Assembly: GCA_963402885.1 (NCBI GenBank)
Contig: OY727100.1
Location: forward strand, 23,779,665 to 23,843,664
Length of the DNA stretch: 64,000 nt
From: Antedon bifida
Taxonomy: Eukaryota; Echinodermata; Crinoidea; Comatulida; Antedonidae
Direction of reading: 5' to 3'
In this document: in pieces, positions 34,912 to 48,600 of the stretch
How positions within the stretch are numbered: position 1 is the stretch's first letter
Layout: each line of letters opens with the position of its first letter
The notes under the pieces: generated by a model
What the model was told of the DNA's origin: nothing
Seen by the model: only the letters and a program-made list of their open reading frames with translations
The model's database searches: none
Program-made: the position numbers and the translations under genes

Positions 34912-36619
34912 TTTAAACGTATTTTTACAAGGATTCCTGAAATGTCTACAGAGGATATTATACAATTCTTCTTTACTTACACTTGTACTACTGTACTTTA
35001 AAGAGAACAAACAAAATCATGATTACTGTACATTATAACTTTTTAAATGTTTTACTCAGAATGCTCAAATGAGTACTTCTTTAATACTCTGTACTACTAT
35101 CTATTAATTTGAAATAAATGTTCATTAATAACTAAAATAAACTATGCATAATTTAAAATCACAAATTGTGATATCAGTTTGGTAGTGGAACTTAAATGAT
35201 AGCCTGTATTGGGAGTTACAATGCACCACTTTGGATATATATGGATTTTTTGATCAGAAGTTCCTCATTTTCTGTAAATGGGGTCATGGAACTCAAAATT
35301 ACCACACATTGGTTTAAATATACATTGTCATGGGTGGATTTTGGTGTAAGCATAGACATATAGGCCCATGGTGTAAGAGACTGCTGGTGAAAGAATGAAA
35401 AAAAATATTATATGAAATTTATTCTGAAAACTATAGATTAATTATCTGAGAACATGTAATATATAAGTTTAGATAAGATTTGACCAAATTATTTCATTCC
35501 AATTTTTTTTAACGAATGGTTTTTAGAAAAGAATTAATTAGCAACATCAAATGTATGCATTTTATTTATGTATTGATAATTAGATTTTACAGATACTACA
35601 ACAGTTGCAGTATCATTTTCTGAGGTCTGGAGTGAAAAAATGAAGAATTACTAAACTGTTGATAAAACAGTTCAACAACTTACAGTATTAAGGAGAACTA
35701 ATTTAAACCATGATGATATAATTAATAATAATAATGGTGTAGGTTGTAGTGGATATTGTTGATAAGAACACAATATCTTGTGATTTGATTATAAATCTAT
35801 CTAATCATGTGCCACTATAACAGAATAAAGAATACAATTTTGAAAGTTTTCTCCTAATAAAACATTTATTTTGATTTTAAGTGTAAGTCTTTATTTGTTT
35901 CTGTCATTGAGATTTTAAACCAGCAAAAACCTAGGTAGTCCTTGAAATTATCTGATACTCGATTTAATTATTAAATTTATTTTTATTGAGAACAGTAAAC
36001 CTACCATGAACTATCAGATTGGTGGGATTGAACTAAAACTAAACATTTTTTAATTATAAAATGTTAGATTAAAAATTAAAATTAGCCCGGTGTGAGGCCT
36101 ACTGAATTGTTATATAAATTAAAAAGACATGCCTAATCCGCCATCACAGATAGTGGCTTGATAAACCATACAAATATTCTTACAAATAATTTTGTATTTT
36201 TGTAGGCAGGAATTCCCTGTTTTAAATTTAATTAGCATATTTATGTGTATGTGGTAATTTATACTCAGCATGTATTGCATATGCGCAGCATTTTATGTTC
36301 ATCAAATATTAAGTATAATCATATTTGTTTTGAAAACGCTTTTCAAATATAATATTAGATTTTGCTTTGTTTGCGCGAATTTGTGTGAAATGTTGAAAAT
36401 CGATATTTTTTGTCTTTTGAAAAAGGTGCGACGCGAGACTCTGAGAGCATCGCGGATAGGCCTAGCTTTTGCCGGTTGCCAATGTCATTGAGACTTTAAG
36501 TGAGATTAAAGTAGATCGCCTGGAATTTCAAACTTGCGACGGCTCATCAAAACATTTCTAATGACCTTTATGTTACTGCAATTTATGGAGGACGTAATTG
36601 GATCACCTAGTCAAGAATA
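34912..36619. other. DPAGT1 3' UTR and C2CD2L upstream region
   Basis: No coding exon. Polyadenylation signals AATAAA at 35113-35118 and near 35824. The last ~300 bp before 36620 is less AT-rich and probably holds the promoter and 5' UTR of the next gene. Confidence 0.45.
35113..35118 (+). terminator. Candidate polyadenylation signal, DPAGT1
   Basis: AATAAA about 200 bp after the DPAGT1 stop; the site at about 35824 (AGAATAAAGA) is an alternative distal signal. Confidence 0.45.
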
Positions 36620-39600
36620 ATGAGCTATTTATTTTCTCCAAATATGACTGAGCAACTTAGAATATTCGCTGACCGTGTAGCGGTGCGAGCCGTGTACATC
36701 GCCAATAATATGGCGGAGTATGCCGGCGATTTAGCTAAAGACATACAAACAGGCTCTGTCGATGTTATAGATATTTTTGTTCTAGGTTTTGTATGTTTTT
36801 GTTTTCTAATTATAACTGTTGTGTCGTTAGCTGATTTTAAACGTCGAAAGAGGAAGGATAATGTTGATTTCGAGGATGAAAAAGACCAAGCTGTTACGAG
36901 AACGTTGACGGGAAATCAGGCTTCGCCTCGACCTGGTGGTTTGGCTGCTGGAGGCCTAGGCCTAGACGAACCATGCCAATGGATAAATTCCCTTGTTTCT
37001 TGGTTCTACATGCACCAAACACAAACACCAGAGGTTGTAACGAATTGGATGAGAGCATTGAATGAACAAGCAAAAAAGCATGGGGTAAGATAAAAAATTT
37101 CATAAAACAAATTTAAATTATTTGTCCAATTATTTTTAACATTATATATGTACAGTATGGTATCGTATTGTGTGGTTATTTTATCACGAGTGCCCATAAA
37201 TTGCCCATGCCTTCCAGTATCTGGTTTCCTGGCCCCAGCCAGGTGCACATGATGAGAGTACAGGTGTCGGGGGAACATAGACTGTAGAAAAAATGCAGAA
37301 AGAACGAAACAAAGAAGATAAACACACATATACTGAAGATTACCATACTCTTATAATTGCATGCAAGATGTAGCACATATACATATGTAGCATATAAATA
37401 TACTAATAATAATTTTATTTCATCTGTTGAATTTTGTTTAGACATTCAATTTTGAATGAATACATTTTTTAAAGCACCATTTTGAAACAATTGTGATATT
37501 TCTTGAACACTAAGATAATGAATGCATTAATTTGCTTATTTAATTAGGATATTTGTCATCTAATTTTTCAATTAAAGAATTATAAATTTGTACTTTTTAC
37601 AATAAATTGACAAGTTTTGTTCTATTTGTATCATATAATTTGTAAATTTTAATAATATAATTTATAATTTCGAATAGTATTAACTACAGTATTTATAGAA
37701 TACAAAATTGAAGATGGCATTGAACATTTGAATATAATATAAAATTACATTGAATGAATTACTAATATTAATATGAGTCATCGTTATATCATACAACTCA
37801 TTGAATGAACCAAGTTCATTTGTGTTGTAAGTAACGCGGCAGGGAAAGATCTAAGGACGTGTCTTAATTTCCTGTTGTTGGTCACATGTTCTATTGCCAC
37901 CTCAGGAAGATCATTAAGGTAGCACTAAGACGTTGTCGATAAAGAAATAACAATTTTTTCTGATGTAAAACACTTTAAGTACATACTTCAATGATTCGTC
38001 TTCTTAAATTCAAGTTGTCTTCTCAAATTTATTAAATATAAATATTTCATGCATTTAATCCTGACATTTCCTTTTAATGTGTTTTTATGAATATTATATT
38101 AAACCATAGAGTATTTTATCCTCCATTATTGAGCCTTTTTGATGTGTACAATTTCATCAAAATTTATATAAATGTATGTGTCTATTTTAAAACACTTTTT
38201 TCGTGATTTCTGAATAAAAACAATTGTAAGGCAGATAGGAAAACATTGTACAGAGTGTGGATTGTTCTACAGCTTCAAAACCACATTTTTAGGATCTTGT
38301 TTATAATTTATTGTATTTGTGGTTTTTATGTTTTTTTAAAATTTTCTTTGTTTATTGTACAGACTTTCAATTGATATTCTGTGAATTAAAATAATAGTCT
38401 TTTATTATAGTACAGGAACCAATTTTGACATAATCTACCACTACCAGCAGTAGTTTCTGTTATTGTTAATGTGTAGTAAAATAACAATTAGTTAAGTTTA
38501 ATATATTTGAAGTTTTTATTTGAATATTTAAATTAGTCATTTGTTTTTGCAGGGTACTGTTCAAGTTACGTTTGATCGATTAAAAGCTGGGAGCTTGCCG
38601 CCGAAGTTTAGCTGCGTTCAAACGGAATCTGGTCCGAGAGATCAGATGGTAAATTTATTTAACACTTTTTAAAACCACTTTTCTGAAATTGTTCAAGTTT
38701 ACAGTACTTTCCTTTATTGGAAGATCTGCATTGGTCCTTTTTAAAATTAAGAAATATTCCATGTGGTTCCTTGCTCAGCACAGGTACAGTATAAAGATGA
38801 GTACCAGGGTCAACGTGTTTCAACATTGATGTGTTTGAAAACAGTTAATATTAATATATTGTTAACACTTTAACACAAATTGCTTAAGTTTACTTTCATG
38901 GGTCCTTTTTTAAATTAAGAAATTCTATGTGTTTTTTTGCTCAGCACATTTTACCAGGGTCAATGTGTTTGAAAACAGTTAATATTGTATATTACAACAC
39001 ACAGTGATTTATGAATTATCTTTGTATCAAATTACAAACAACATTAACTTTGTAACCAAATAATAATCAATAAGAATAACAAGGTAATTTAAGCATGATG
39101 ATAACTATTGATTCAATCAAGTAGAAAGCTAAAAAGTAATTTAATATAAATCAAACATGATTTTGAACATCATTAAGACATATTGTCCTGCTGGAAAAAA
39201 AATTTGTTTGTTGAATATGCCATTTTAATTTCACATTTTGATCAGCTTCGGCTGGATGGACCACCCTCGTAAAATATTGTTGAAATAAAATAAATCCAAA
39301 GGCAAATTACTGAAAAAAATGACAATGCTGTGGGTATCAGTAGCTGGATCTCAATGGAGATACAAACAAAAAAAGCGAAAAGCTAAATCAAAACGATAAA
39401 GTAAACAGCCAGAAATAAAATAAATAAATAAACATAGTTATTCAGTTTGACCGAAGATTAGATTTTAAAAAAAATATACAAATAAAGCAACTAAAAGCAA
39501 ATTGGCTGTCATTTTTTAAGTGAAAATTTTTTTTTTTTCTACAGAAGTGATTAACTACAAAAACTATCAAACTCAAAGTCTGATTTTATTAATCTTTATT

Positions 39601-42600
39601 TTTCATATTTTTGGGGGACAATACTTTAAATTGATAATTATATGTGATTGTTGGGTAGGGTATACAATTCTGCTCTGTGGACATGCTAGAGTGTACTGTA
39701 GTGTACATGCCACAAATGTCTGACAAACTAGTCTACCTTCCTGTAGTGAATGTGATGTATGGAGGAATGTTAAACCAATGTCTGACAAACTAGTCTACCT
39801 TCCTGTAGTGGATGTGATGTATGAAAGCATGTCATGAATGTTAAACCAGTGTCACTTGTACATGCTTCAATTTAATTTAATGTTACTGCATAGAATAGGC
39901 TCATGAATATTCATATCAAGTCATGAAATACTTTGAGACAATTATGTAAATAAAACAATACAAAATATCTCTCTATAATATACTGTACAATTTAATTTTT
40001 AAAATGAAATAAAATCTTATTAGGAGTCTTAACTTTATAATTTAATAATAAAAAAGGTAAATTATTATTTTTTCAGACTATATCATGCATTGTAGAAGCT
40101 AAAGATATTGCTTTAGTTGCATTTGCAACTCAAAACACACCGGCTACAATGAAGCTTACAACTTGTGAGGTCAACATTAAAGAACTAACTGGCAAGGTAT
40201 GTTGCAGTTTTATTTATTTCACACGCAAACTTCCTTATCAAAAAATAGCAGACATTGAATTATTATGTACAGAAATAATGTTTTATTTTTATAATTCTCA
40301 TTTATATAACTGATTCGTATTGTTAAAAATAAAATATGTGTGCGTATACAGTACTATGTGCTGTATACGAATTAAAGAGGTTTATGGAAATATTGTCACA
40401 AAATTGTTGAAACTTATAGAGTGTATACTGTACAAATTGCTATGAAAAATGAGAATTATGAATTAATAGCATTGCTCCAATATAAATATTGTCTACTGTT
40501 TTTGTTTCATATACTGTATCATTGTTATTCTTTTATTCTGTCAATGTTATCCAACCATTTTACCAATCTGCCTGTGATACTTACCTTTTGGTAAAAATCA
40601 TCATATATAGTTATTAATTTAATAATAAGCATTTTCTTTCCTTGTAAAACCTAATCTGTAACCATAGTGCAGTGTAACCTTGCTAGTATAAAATAATTTA
40701 TGTTAATAATATATCATATTTTTCTCTGTTCTCTGTTCAATTCACATACTACCCACTTGTGTTAACACACTCGCATTATATACTCTCTAGTATATACCTG
40801 TCTACCCTCTTATTTTTGTACAACATAGTATCATCATAATCATCATTTATATAGAATTAGTAGTCGTTTATTGTTCATGCATGGACCATTAATATAATAT
40901 CACAGGTGTGTATCCAGGAGATCGCTAACAAATTATTGTCTGTCAAAATAAAATAGTAGTTCATAACTTCATTTGAGCTGCATTAAAATATCAGTCTGTT
41001 CTACTGTATCAACATCAATTAACCAATATTATATAACAGTAACACCTAAATAAATTCCTGTCATTTGATTGGATGAATGTGGGCATGGTCACATGGCATG
41101 CAATACACAATATTAAACGATTGTTTAATAGTACTTTTTTCCGTGTACGAACCAATATTATCATGGTGACAATTTCTTCACTCATCTTGTCTCACCACAT
41201 CTTGGCTGTTTGCTTGTCTGTCCTCTTTATTCAAAGCTTGCATACTTGTAATACGTGTTGCTATGGTTTTTTTAAGACATGACTAATTATTGGCCTTTCA
41301 TGGTTTGTAATTCTTTTTCTATGCTGCACTATTTATGATCTCAGCTCAAAATAGAGGTTTGTTTATTTTCATCATTCTTTTGTTTTACTAAAGGAATTTA
41401 CAAAGGTTTTATTAACATGGAGCATGTTTATTATTTGCATTGTTTTTAGTTTTTCGTTCAGCAACACTTTTATATTTTATTAAGAACAATAATATTTATT
41501 TACATGCTGTACATAATTTCTGTATATTAATACTTTTCCACTCAATCTATGAAAGGTGTGTCAAGGTATCATGATATTAAACATGATAACCCATTAATAA
41601 CAATAATTATTAATATACAGAAAACAAATTTCTAAAACAGAACAAGATTCCATTCTGTTGATAGTAAGCTTATCAGCTAATTAATTAAATACTTTAACCT
41701 TGTCAAGAGAAGTACAGTACAAGTAAAGAACATAAATAATTTAAAAATCCACGTGATTGTCAAGTGGATCATTAAAGTGGAAAATGATAAGAGAGATGAA
41801 AAAGACATTCTTTAAATCTCAATAAATACCGTAACAGTCCAAATAAAATCGAATATATGTTAAACAACTTACATTTTACTAAAGAACAATGCTTGAGGCT
41901 GTAAAGCAATATTTTATTTCTTGGCAACTTAGTTTGTATGCTAGTAATGACTTCTGTGATGTGTTTCTAAATGCTAGTAATGACTTCTGTGATGTGTTTC
42001 TAAATGTTAGTAATGACTTCTGTGATGTGTTTCTAAATGTTAATAATGACTTCTGTGTTTATGTGTTTCTAAATGTTTAACATTGTATGTCTAATGTTTC
42101 TTATTCAATGAATGTATCCCCTTAAACATGTTTGTAATTTGAAAATTGATCGTCTATTTTGTGCCTAGCTTACCTGGATAAACTGACAACAGCCCATGCT
42201 CTCCAGAGGGAGTAAAAAAACATCTCAAAAGAAAGTGTGTTTATTTGTTAATTGTGAACAAAATTAAATTATCTTTCAGATACAATTTCGTGTCCAGTGT
42301 GCGAGTGAACAAGTTGTAGTTACTGGGAGCTTTGATGGAAAACCAAACATTATACTTAATGTTAGACCACAGAACATTAGCAAGGTACAGAACGTGTTAC
42401 ATTATCAATGTCAGATTTTAACAAAGCCATATGATCATTATTATATTAAAATTAGATATGATAATGAACAAACTAAAATAAATGTTTACAAGGTGTTTTT
42501 TTTAATGGATTGATTTAATATTCTAGCAATGTTTCTTTTTATTAGGGAGAGACAGTTGATATGACAGTGGTGGAAGACGTGATTAAAGGTTCATTAATCG

Positions 42601-45600
42601 GAGCCTGTACAACATTGACTATTCCAACCATTGCACTGGCTAATGATGCAATGTTATGTACCTCATCTGCAAGTGTTCCTTTAACGTCTGGATTTATACC
42701 TGTGGTAAGTTTATGCATCCTATTTTTTAGTAATATTTCTGACTTTATTACAAAAGATTACTACTATGTCATAGAAATATGTTAATATAATGGTAATTAT
42801 GAATATAATTATGAATGAATGATATTTGAATATAGTGTCTTAAGAGGTAAACTGGAAGATTCTAAAAGGGTTTTGTAAAGTATATATATCTATTTACTAT
42901 TAAGTACTAATTAAAAAATATAAATATCTATTGTAAATGCACCATACCTAATTGCTTTGTTTGAGACCAGACACAGGTTTTGACATATCATTGACGATTA
43001 TCAAATATCATCTTTTAAGCTCTGTCTACACTATCAAACTAGTTTGACAAAAAAAAGTGTTATGTGCCCAAATATGGTAGTGATATACCCTAATATGGTA
43101 GTTATATGACATCACCATGTCCATATATGGGCACATTACATTTTTTTGCCAGTCATCATCTTCATCATCATCACCAATCTTAATTGCTTGGCTAGTATTG
43201 GTTGCTGTTTGTGTAGCAATAATTAATAAACAAGTTTACCCTGCCTATTGCCTCCCTTTGCTCCTTTCTAGTTACGGGCCATAGTTACCAAGCGAGTTCC
43301 TACGTTGGTAGGTAAGGTCTTATCCAATCCTGATGCATGGTGTTTAGTAGTACTACACCGTTTACTTACTAGTGTCTGGTAGTCCTAACACCAACTTAGT
43401 TCTCCTACACCGTTTACTCATCTTACTGGTGTTGTTTGCATTAGTCAACACCACCTTACTAGAGTTATTAGTGTCTGGTAGTGCTAACACCAACTTAGTA
43501 ATCTTGCGTAGTGATTAAGTGCTTCTGCAGTGTGTACTAAAACTGCGTATATCTTTAGTTTCAGCCCATAATGACAATGTTAGATACATTTTTCATTGGC
43601 TCCCAAAAGTTAACTCGTGTTCACATGGATTGATCATAACAAGTGTGCCATTTGCTAATTGTAAATATTATTGGTTAGTTAAATTCAAGTTTACAATAAT
43701 ATACCACCAAATATGAATGTGCTGTAGTCATATAACTATAGTGATATATATTTTGAAATTGTTTAGGGTTTCCTTGTTAAATATGTAACAAAATTTGAAT
43801 TGGTTAATGTTTCAGAATGACATTAGTTCAATGTTCACAAACGGAGCTCCATCAAAGCCACCAAGAAGTATGGGACGCAGACTTATGGTCAAAGGTAATG
43901 ACAGTTAGCCTAAGTGGTATCAGTCCTGACTCATAGAGTTATTCTAAATTTGTGTAGTGTTTGACAGTACGTTTAGCCCGTTACTGTATAGTAAAATAAA
44001 AATAAATAAAAAAATGATTACAGTAACACAACGTCTGTATTATCATCTGATTTGTACAGTATTTAGGAAAACCATAAGCGAATTCATACACTAATATACA
44101 CAAGATACTCTACATAAACAAAGTCTTATAATACAAGTCTTTGGAGTGGAGTTGTAATTTGTCATTAGAACAAATCCTGACAGGACTTCAACCCAGGACC
44201 CTGGATTGGTAGCCAGGCCTCATAACCACTAAGCCATAACTCATGTATTTTCTTTTAATTCTAGTTATCAAAGCAAACGGTTTACGAGATCGTGATGGAG
44301 CAACAGGCAGTGACCCGTACTGTGTAGTTGAAGTAGATTGCCCTCTACAAAAGCACAAAACCACCGTCATCAAAGGCTCCAGCAATCCATTTTGGGATGA
44401 ACATTTTCTTTTGTAAGTTCTAAAATGTTTATAGCGTATTAAGTTAAGTTACACCTGTAAACTTAAGCTCTGTCTACCTAATGTCTCTGGTTTTCTAGAA
44501 ATTCTTCTAGTATTCCAATGTGTTTTTAATATTAAAAAGGATTTGGTACCTTTTAAATCTCGTGAAAAGTTTTTAAAGAATCAGGTATTGGAGGAGTTGA
44601 CTGTAATTATAAGTAGAGTATGACAAAACATCTGACCAATTAACTCACTGATGCAAAAAGCTACTTTGCAGTTAGTTGTATCAAGATGCAAGTCTATATC
44701 CAGTAACACTCAACACAATGTCTGGCTCAAAATGTCTGATTTCCAAAATGCAAATAGTGGGAGAAATGAGTTTCAGTACTTTTGTGAGAGAATTTATATT
44801 TTAAAAACACTTTTTTTTCTGCAGTGATTTAAATGAAGACAGTCTTTATCTGAAATTTGAAGTTTACGACCGTGATCATGCTGGTAAGATGCATTTATTT
44901 GTTATATTGCACTATATTGCAGTTGATCTGAACTGTCTTTCTACTAACCAGTAGACAAGATTGTTCCATTATAAGGAAGGGGTGAAAATAATGTTTTGAA
45001 ATATTGAAAGATAAATGTTGTGGTAGAATATACTTTTTAACAAGAATTCTTTTTTTTTTTTACAGATGACTTCCTTGGTGGGGCTGAAGTTCATTTGGAA
45101 AATCTGAAGCGTAATCCGAGCACTAGACAGATTATTCCATTACAGGGAAGGGGTGGACCTGATGAGACAGTTAAAGGCTCAATAACTGTTGAGGTATAGT
45201 GCTTTATTTAAAAGTACACAGAATGTTAAGCATTTTTAATAACATTACCTCCATGCATTACACAGTATAGAGTTGTTTGTGCATTGTACATTTTATTAGA
45301 AATCAATTACTCTCATTGACCTGTGTATCTTCCAGCAGTCAACAGCAGCATTCCAAAACATCCTCATTAGAGTGTCTTTATATAATCTTAATATGTAACT
45401 AAGAGTATAGCCTAAAATCAACATGCTCTACATGGTAGATATCCAGGGCCTTTATTATATTTAAACTAATTCATATCCAGGGTCTTAGTTATACTGTTAA
45501 TATCTAGGTACCTATCTGTAGTCTAAAATCAACATTCTATACATGGTACACATATTTGCTGAAAACTGCAACCAAAACTATTATTGTATTATTTATTTGT

Positions 45601-48600
45601 GTTGATAGTTTTTATTCATGGAATATGCTGAACCTTTGGAATCTGTGAGTGCATCATTAAAGCCTGCAGCATCCCCGTCAAAGAAGATATCAACACAACG
45701 CACAATTGCATCAGATGGTACTGTCATAACAACAGTAACGACAACAACTGCAAAACCAAGAACCTCTCTTAAAGGAAATCAAAATGGTATGGTTTATATC
45801 CAGGGTATTAAAATTCAGTTGATATCCAGGGGCTTATTTTATAGTTGGTTGGTGTCCAGGGTCTACATTTATTTGATTTCAATTGATGCTGGCCAGGGAT
45901 TCATTTTCAGTTGATATCCAGGGGCTTATTTTATAGTTGGTTGGTGTCCAGGGTCTTAATTATACACCTTTCATATCCATGGTCTTAATTATACACCTTT
46001 CATATATAGGGTCTTGGTTTTACTGTTCATATCTAGGTACCTATTTATATTTTCATGTGTTCTTATTTTGTAAACCTTTATCAAATTTAATTTAGTTACC
46101 CACTAATAAACATTACATTCATTAACTTTAATGTTAGTTTCATATACAAACGGTGTTATTGTAGATTGGTGTGTATACATGGGAGTATTAATAATATATT
46201 ATTGTTTGACAAAGACTTCAAACGCTTTCAACATTGTTTGACAGTTCATATATTAAATAACCTGCTTGGACTTTACCATGTGTCATCTGTGAAGTATCTC
46301 TATAAGCATTCTCATATATACTGTTATTCTGTATACAAACCCAGCTTCCAAGGTATTAACAAATACTGTGTATACCATCCTACCAAATACTTTAGGATCC
46401 TAATCGTATTTATGCTAAATGCAGAATGAATACTTGTTTGCATGTTAAATTAAGTCTACAATAACATGCTGTTTTTAAATAAATCTATTCAGTTAAGCAA
46501 TAATGCTATTGCATGGGCTATTTATCCAGGGTATAATAATACTGTAGTTGCATGTGTGACAAATCAATTTATCCAGGGTAGTATTAATGCTGTTTGCATC
46601 AGTACCCCATATATTTTCAGGGTAGTAAAAATGATTAATTGCATTGCACTGTCAGGGTACAAAAGTCATCCAGGATAATCAAAATTCATCCAGGGTAATC
46701 AAAATACATCCAGGGTAATCAAAATACATCCATGGTGGTAATCAAAATACATCCATGGTGGTAATCAAAAAACATCCAGGGTAATCAAAATACATCCAGG
46801 GTAATCAAAATTCATCCAGGGTAATCAAAATACATCCAGGGTAATCAAAATACATCCAGGGTAATCAAAATACATCCAAGGTATTCAAAATTTATCCAGG
46901 GTAATCAAAATTCATCCAGGGTATTCAAAATTCATCCAGGGTAATAGAATAGATGCATGAATAGGTTTTAGTATTATAAAAATAAAAATGCTGCATGGTA
47001 AAACAGTACATGCATGATTGTAATTATCGAGGGTTGGCTATATTGTAGCAAAATATCACTTTAATGGTTGAGTAATATCTTAATGGCGTTATCTAACGAT
47101 CTAAAGTATTAGGACTACGACCGTAGAATTCAATTATCATTAACTACAGCTCATTGTTTCTTATAACATTTTAACACGTTTCATGCCAATGATAAGTGTA
47201 CAAGGGATTCAAGTTAATGGCTCTGTGTATAGTTGTAAACAGTATGACTCTGTACCACTGTGAAGTAGCTCTTTGATAATATCATCAATTTGTTAAATGA
47301 GGTAGGAGTGGGAGGATAGAATGATTGGACTTATCAAACAGAATCCTATTAACAGTCGGGGAAAAATGACAAAAAGCTTTCCTACTTTCTAGGATTTTTA
47401 TCAGATAATCTATAATGTTTTGACAACTCTTTGTAACATGACCACAGAGCTGATTTTGCCATTTTTCCTCTAAAGCTCTGTCTACACGTTCAAACTTTAT
47501 GTGTCAAAAAAATGTGATGCTCCCATATATGGACACAATGATGTCCTATTACTACCATATTTGGATATATCACTACCCTCTTTGGGAACATCACACTTTT
47601 TTTGTCAAACTAGTTTGATAGTGTAGACAGAGCTTTACTGTCACAGTGTTGGCATTAAACGTGTTAAGTTGAAACCATCTAATATGTTGTGCTGTGTTGT
47701 GTAAACGTGTCAAATGTTGACAATGTGTGTTGTTGTTTTTCTTTCTGGCAGTCTTTCCTCGCACTAATCCATCAGTGACACGCCCTGCCTCTTGGTACCA
47801 CTCAACATATCAAGGCAAGCAACGACAAAACCTAGTAAAATTTAATTTGCATGTTTCACCATGGCAACCAGCATCATATCCACTTGTTTCATGGCATTTT
47901 TGTCCTGTTTTCTTTATTGATTTTAATATTTTTATTAATTTTATGCAATTATAGTTTGATTATATTTATGTATATTTTCTTAATTACAGTTTTAAAATGC
48001 ATAGTTATGTAAGGAATAAGCACAACAACAATAATTTAGTATTATAAAGCCAATGAGGGTGATCACATTTATTACCAGAGTGGTTTTTAAAGTGAAATGT
48101 CCCTGTTGCTGTAAAAAAACAAAACAAATTAGTCTATTAACCTGAGTAGAAAATCACTACATGACCCTAACTAGTACAACCAATAATCACTAAAGCTCTG
48201 TCTACACTGTCAAACTAATTTGACAAAAAAAGTGTGATGTGACCAAATATAGGTAGTGATATGACATCATCCTGTCCATTATGAGCACATCACATTTTTT
48301 TAGTCACATAATGTTTGATAGTGTAGACAGAGCTAAACAAACAACACACTAATTTAAAAATAATATTTATATAATGTATATACCTGTATAATTAAACTGA
48401 AAGATTAGCATGCAAATGTAGTAGATGAATGAATACTAATATATTATACTAATTGTAGGTTTCAGCATCTTTACTTACTGACTCCAATATAAACCCGTCC
48501 TGATACTACCCTTAAGCTCTGTCTACACTATCAAACTAGTTTGACAAAAAAAAATGTGTGCTGTGCCCAAATATGGTAGTGATACTGTATGCCCAAATAT

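Noticed and set aside
41889-42080. ORF with ASNDFCDVFLN repeats
   Set aside because: Product of a 33-bp minisatellite inside C2CD2L intron 3, with no splice sites around it.
46526-46944. ATCCAGGG array as a CRISPR-like structure
   Set aside because: Units are directly adjacent without unique spacers, inside an animal gene intron.
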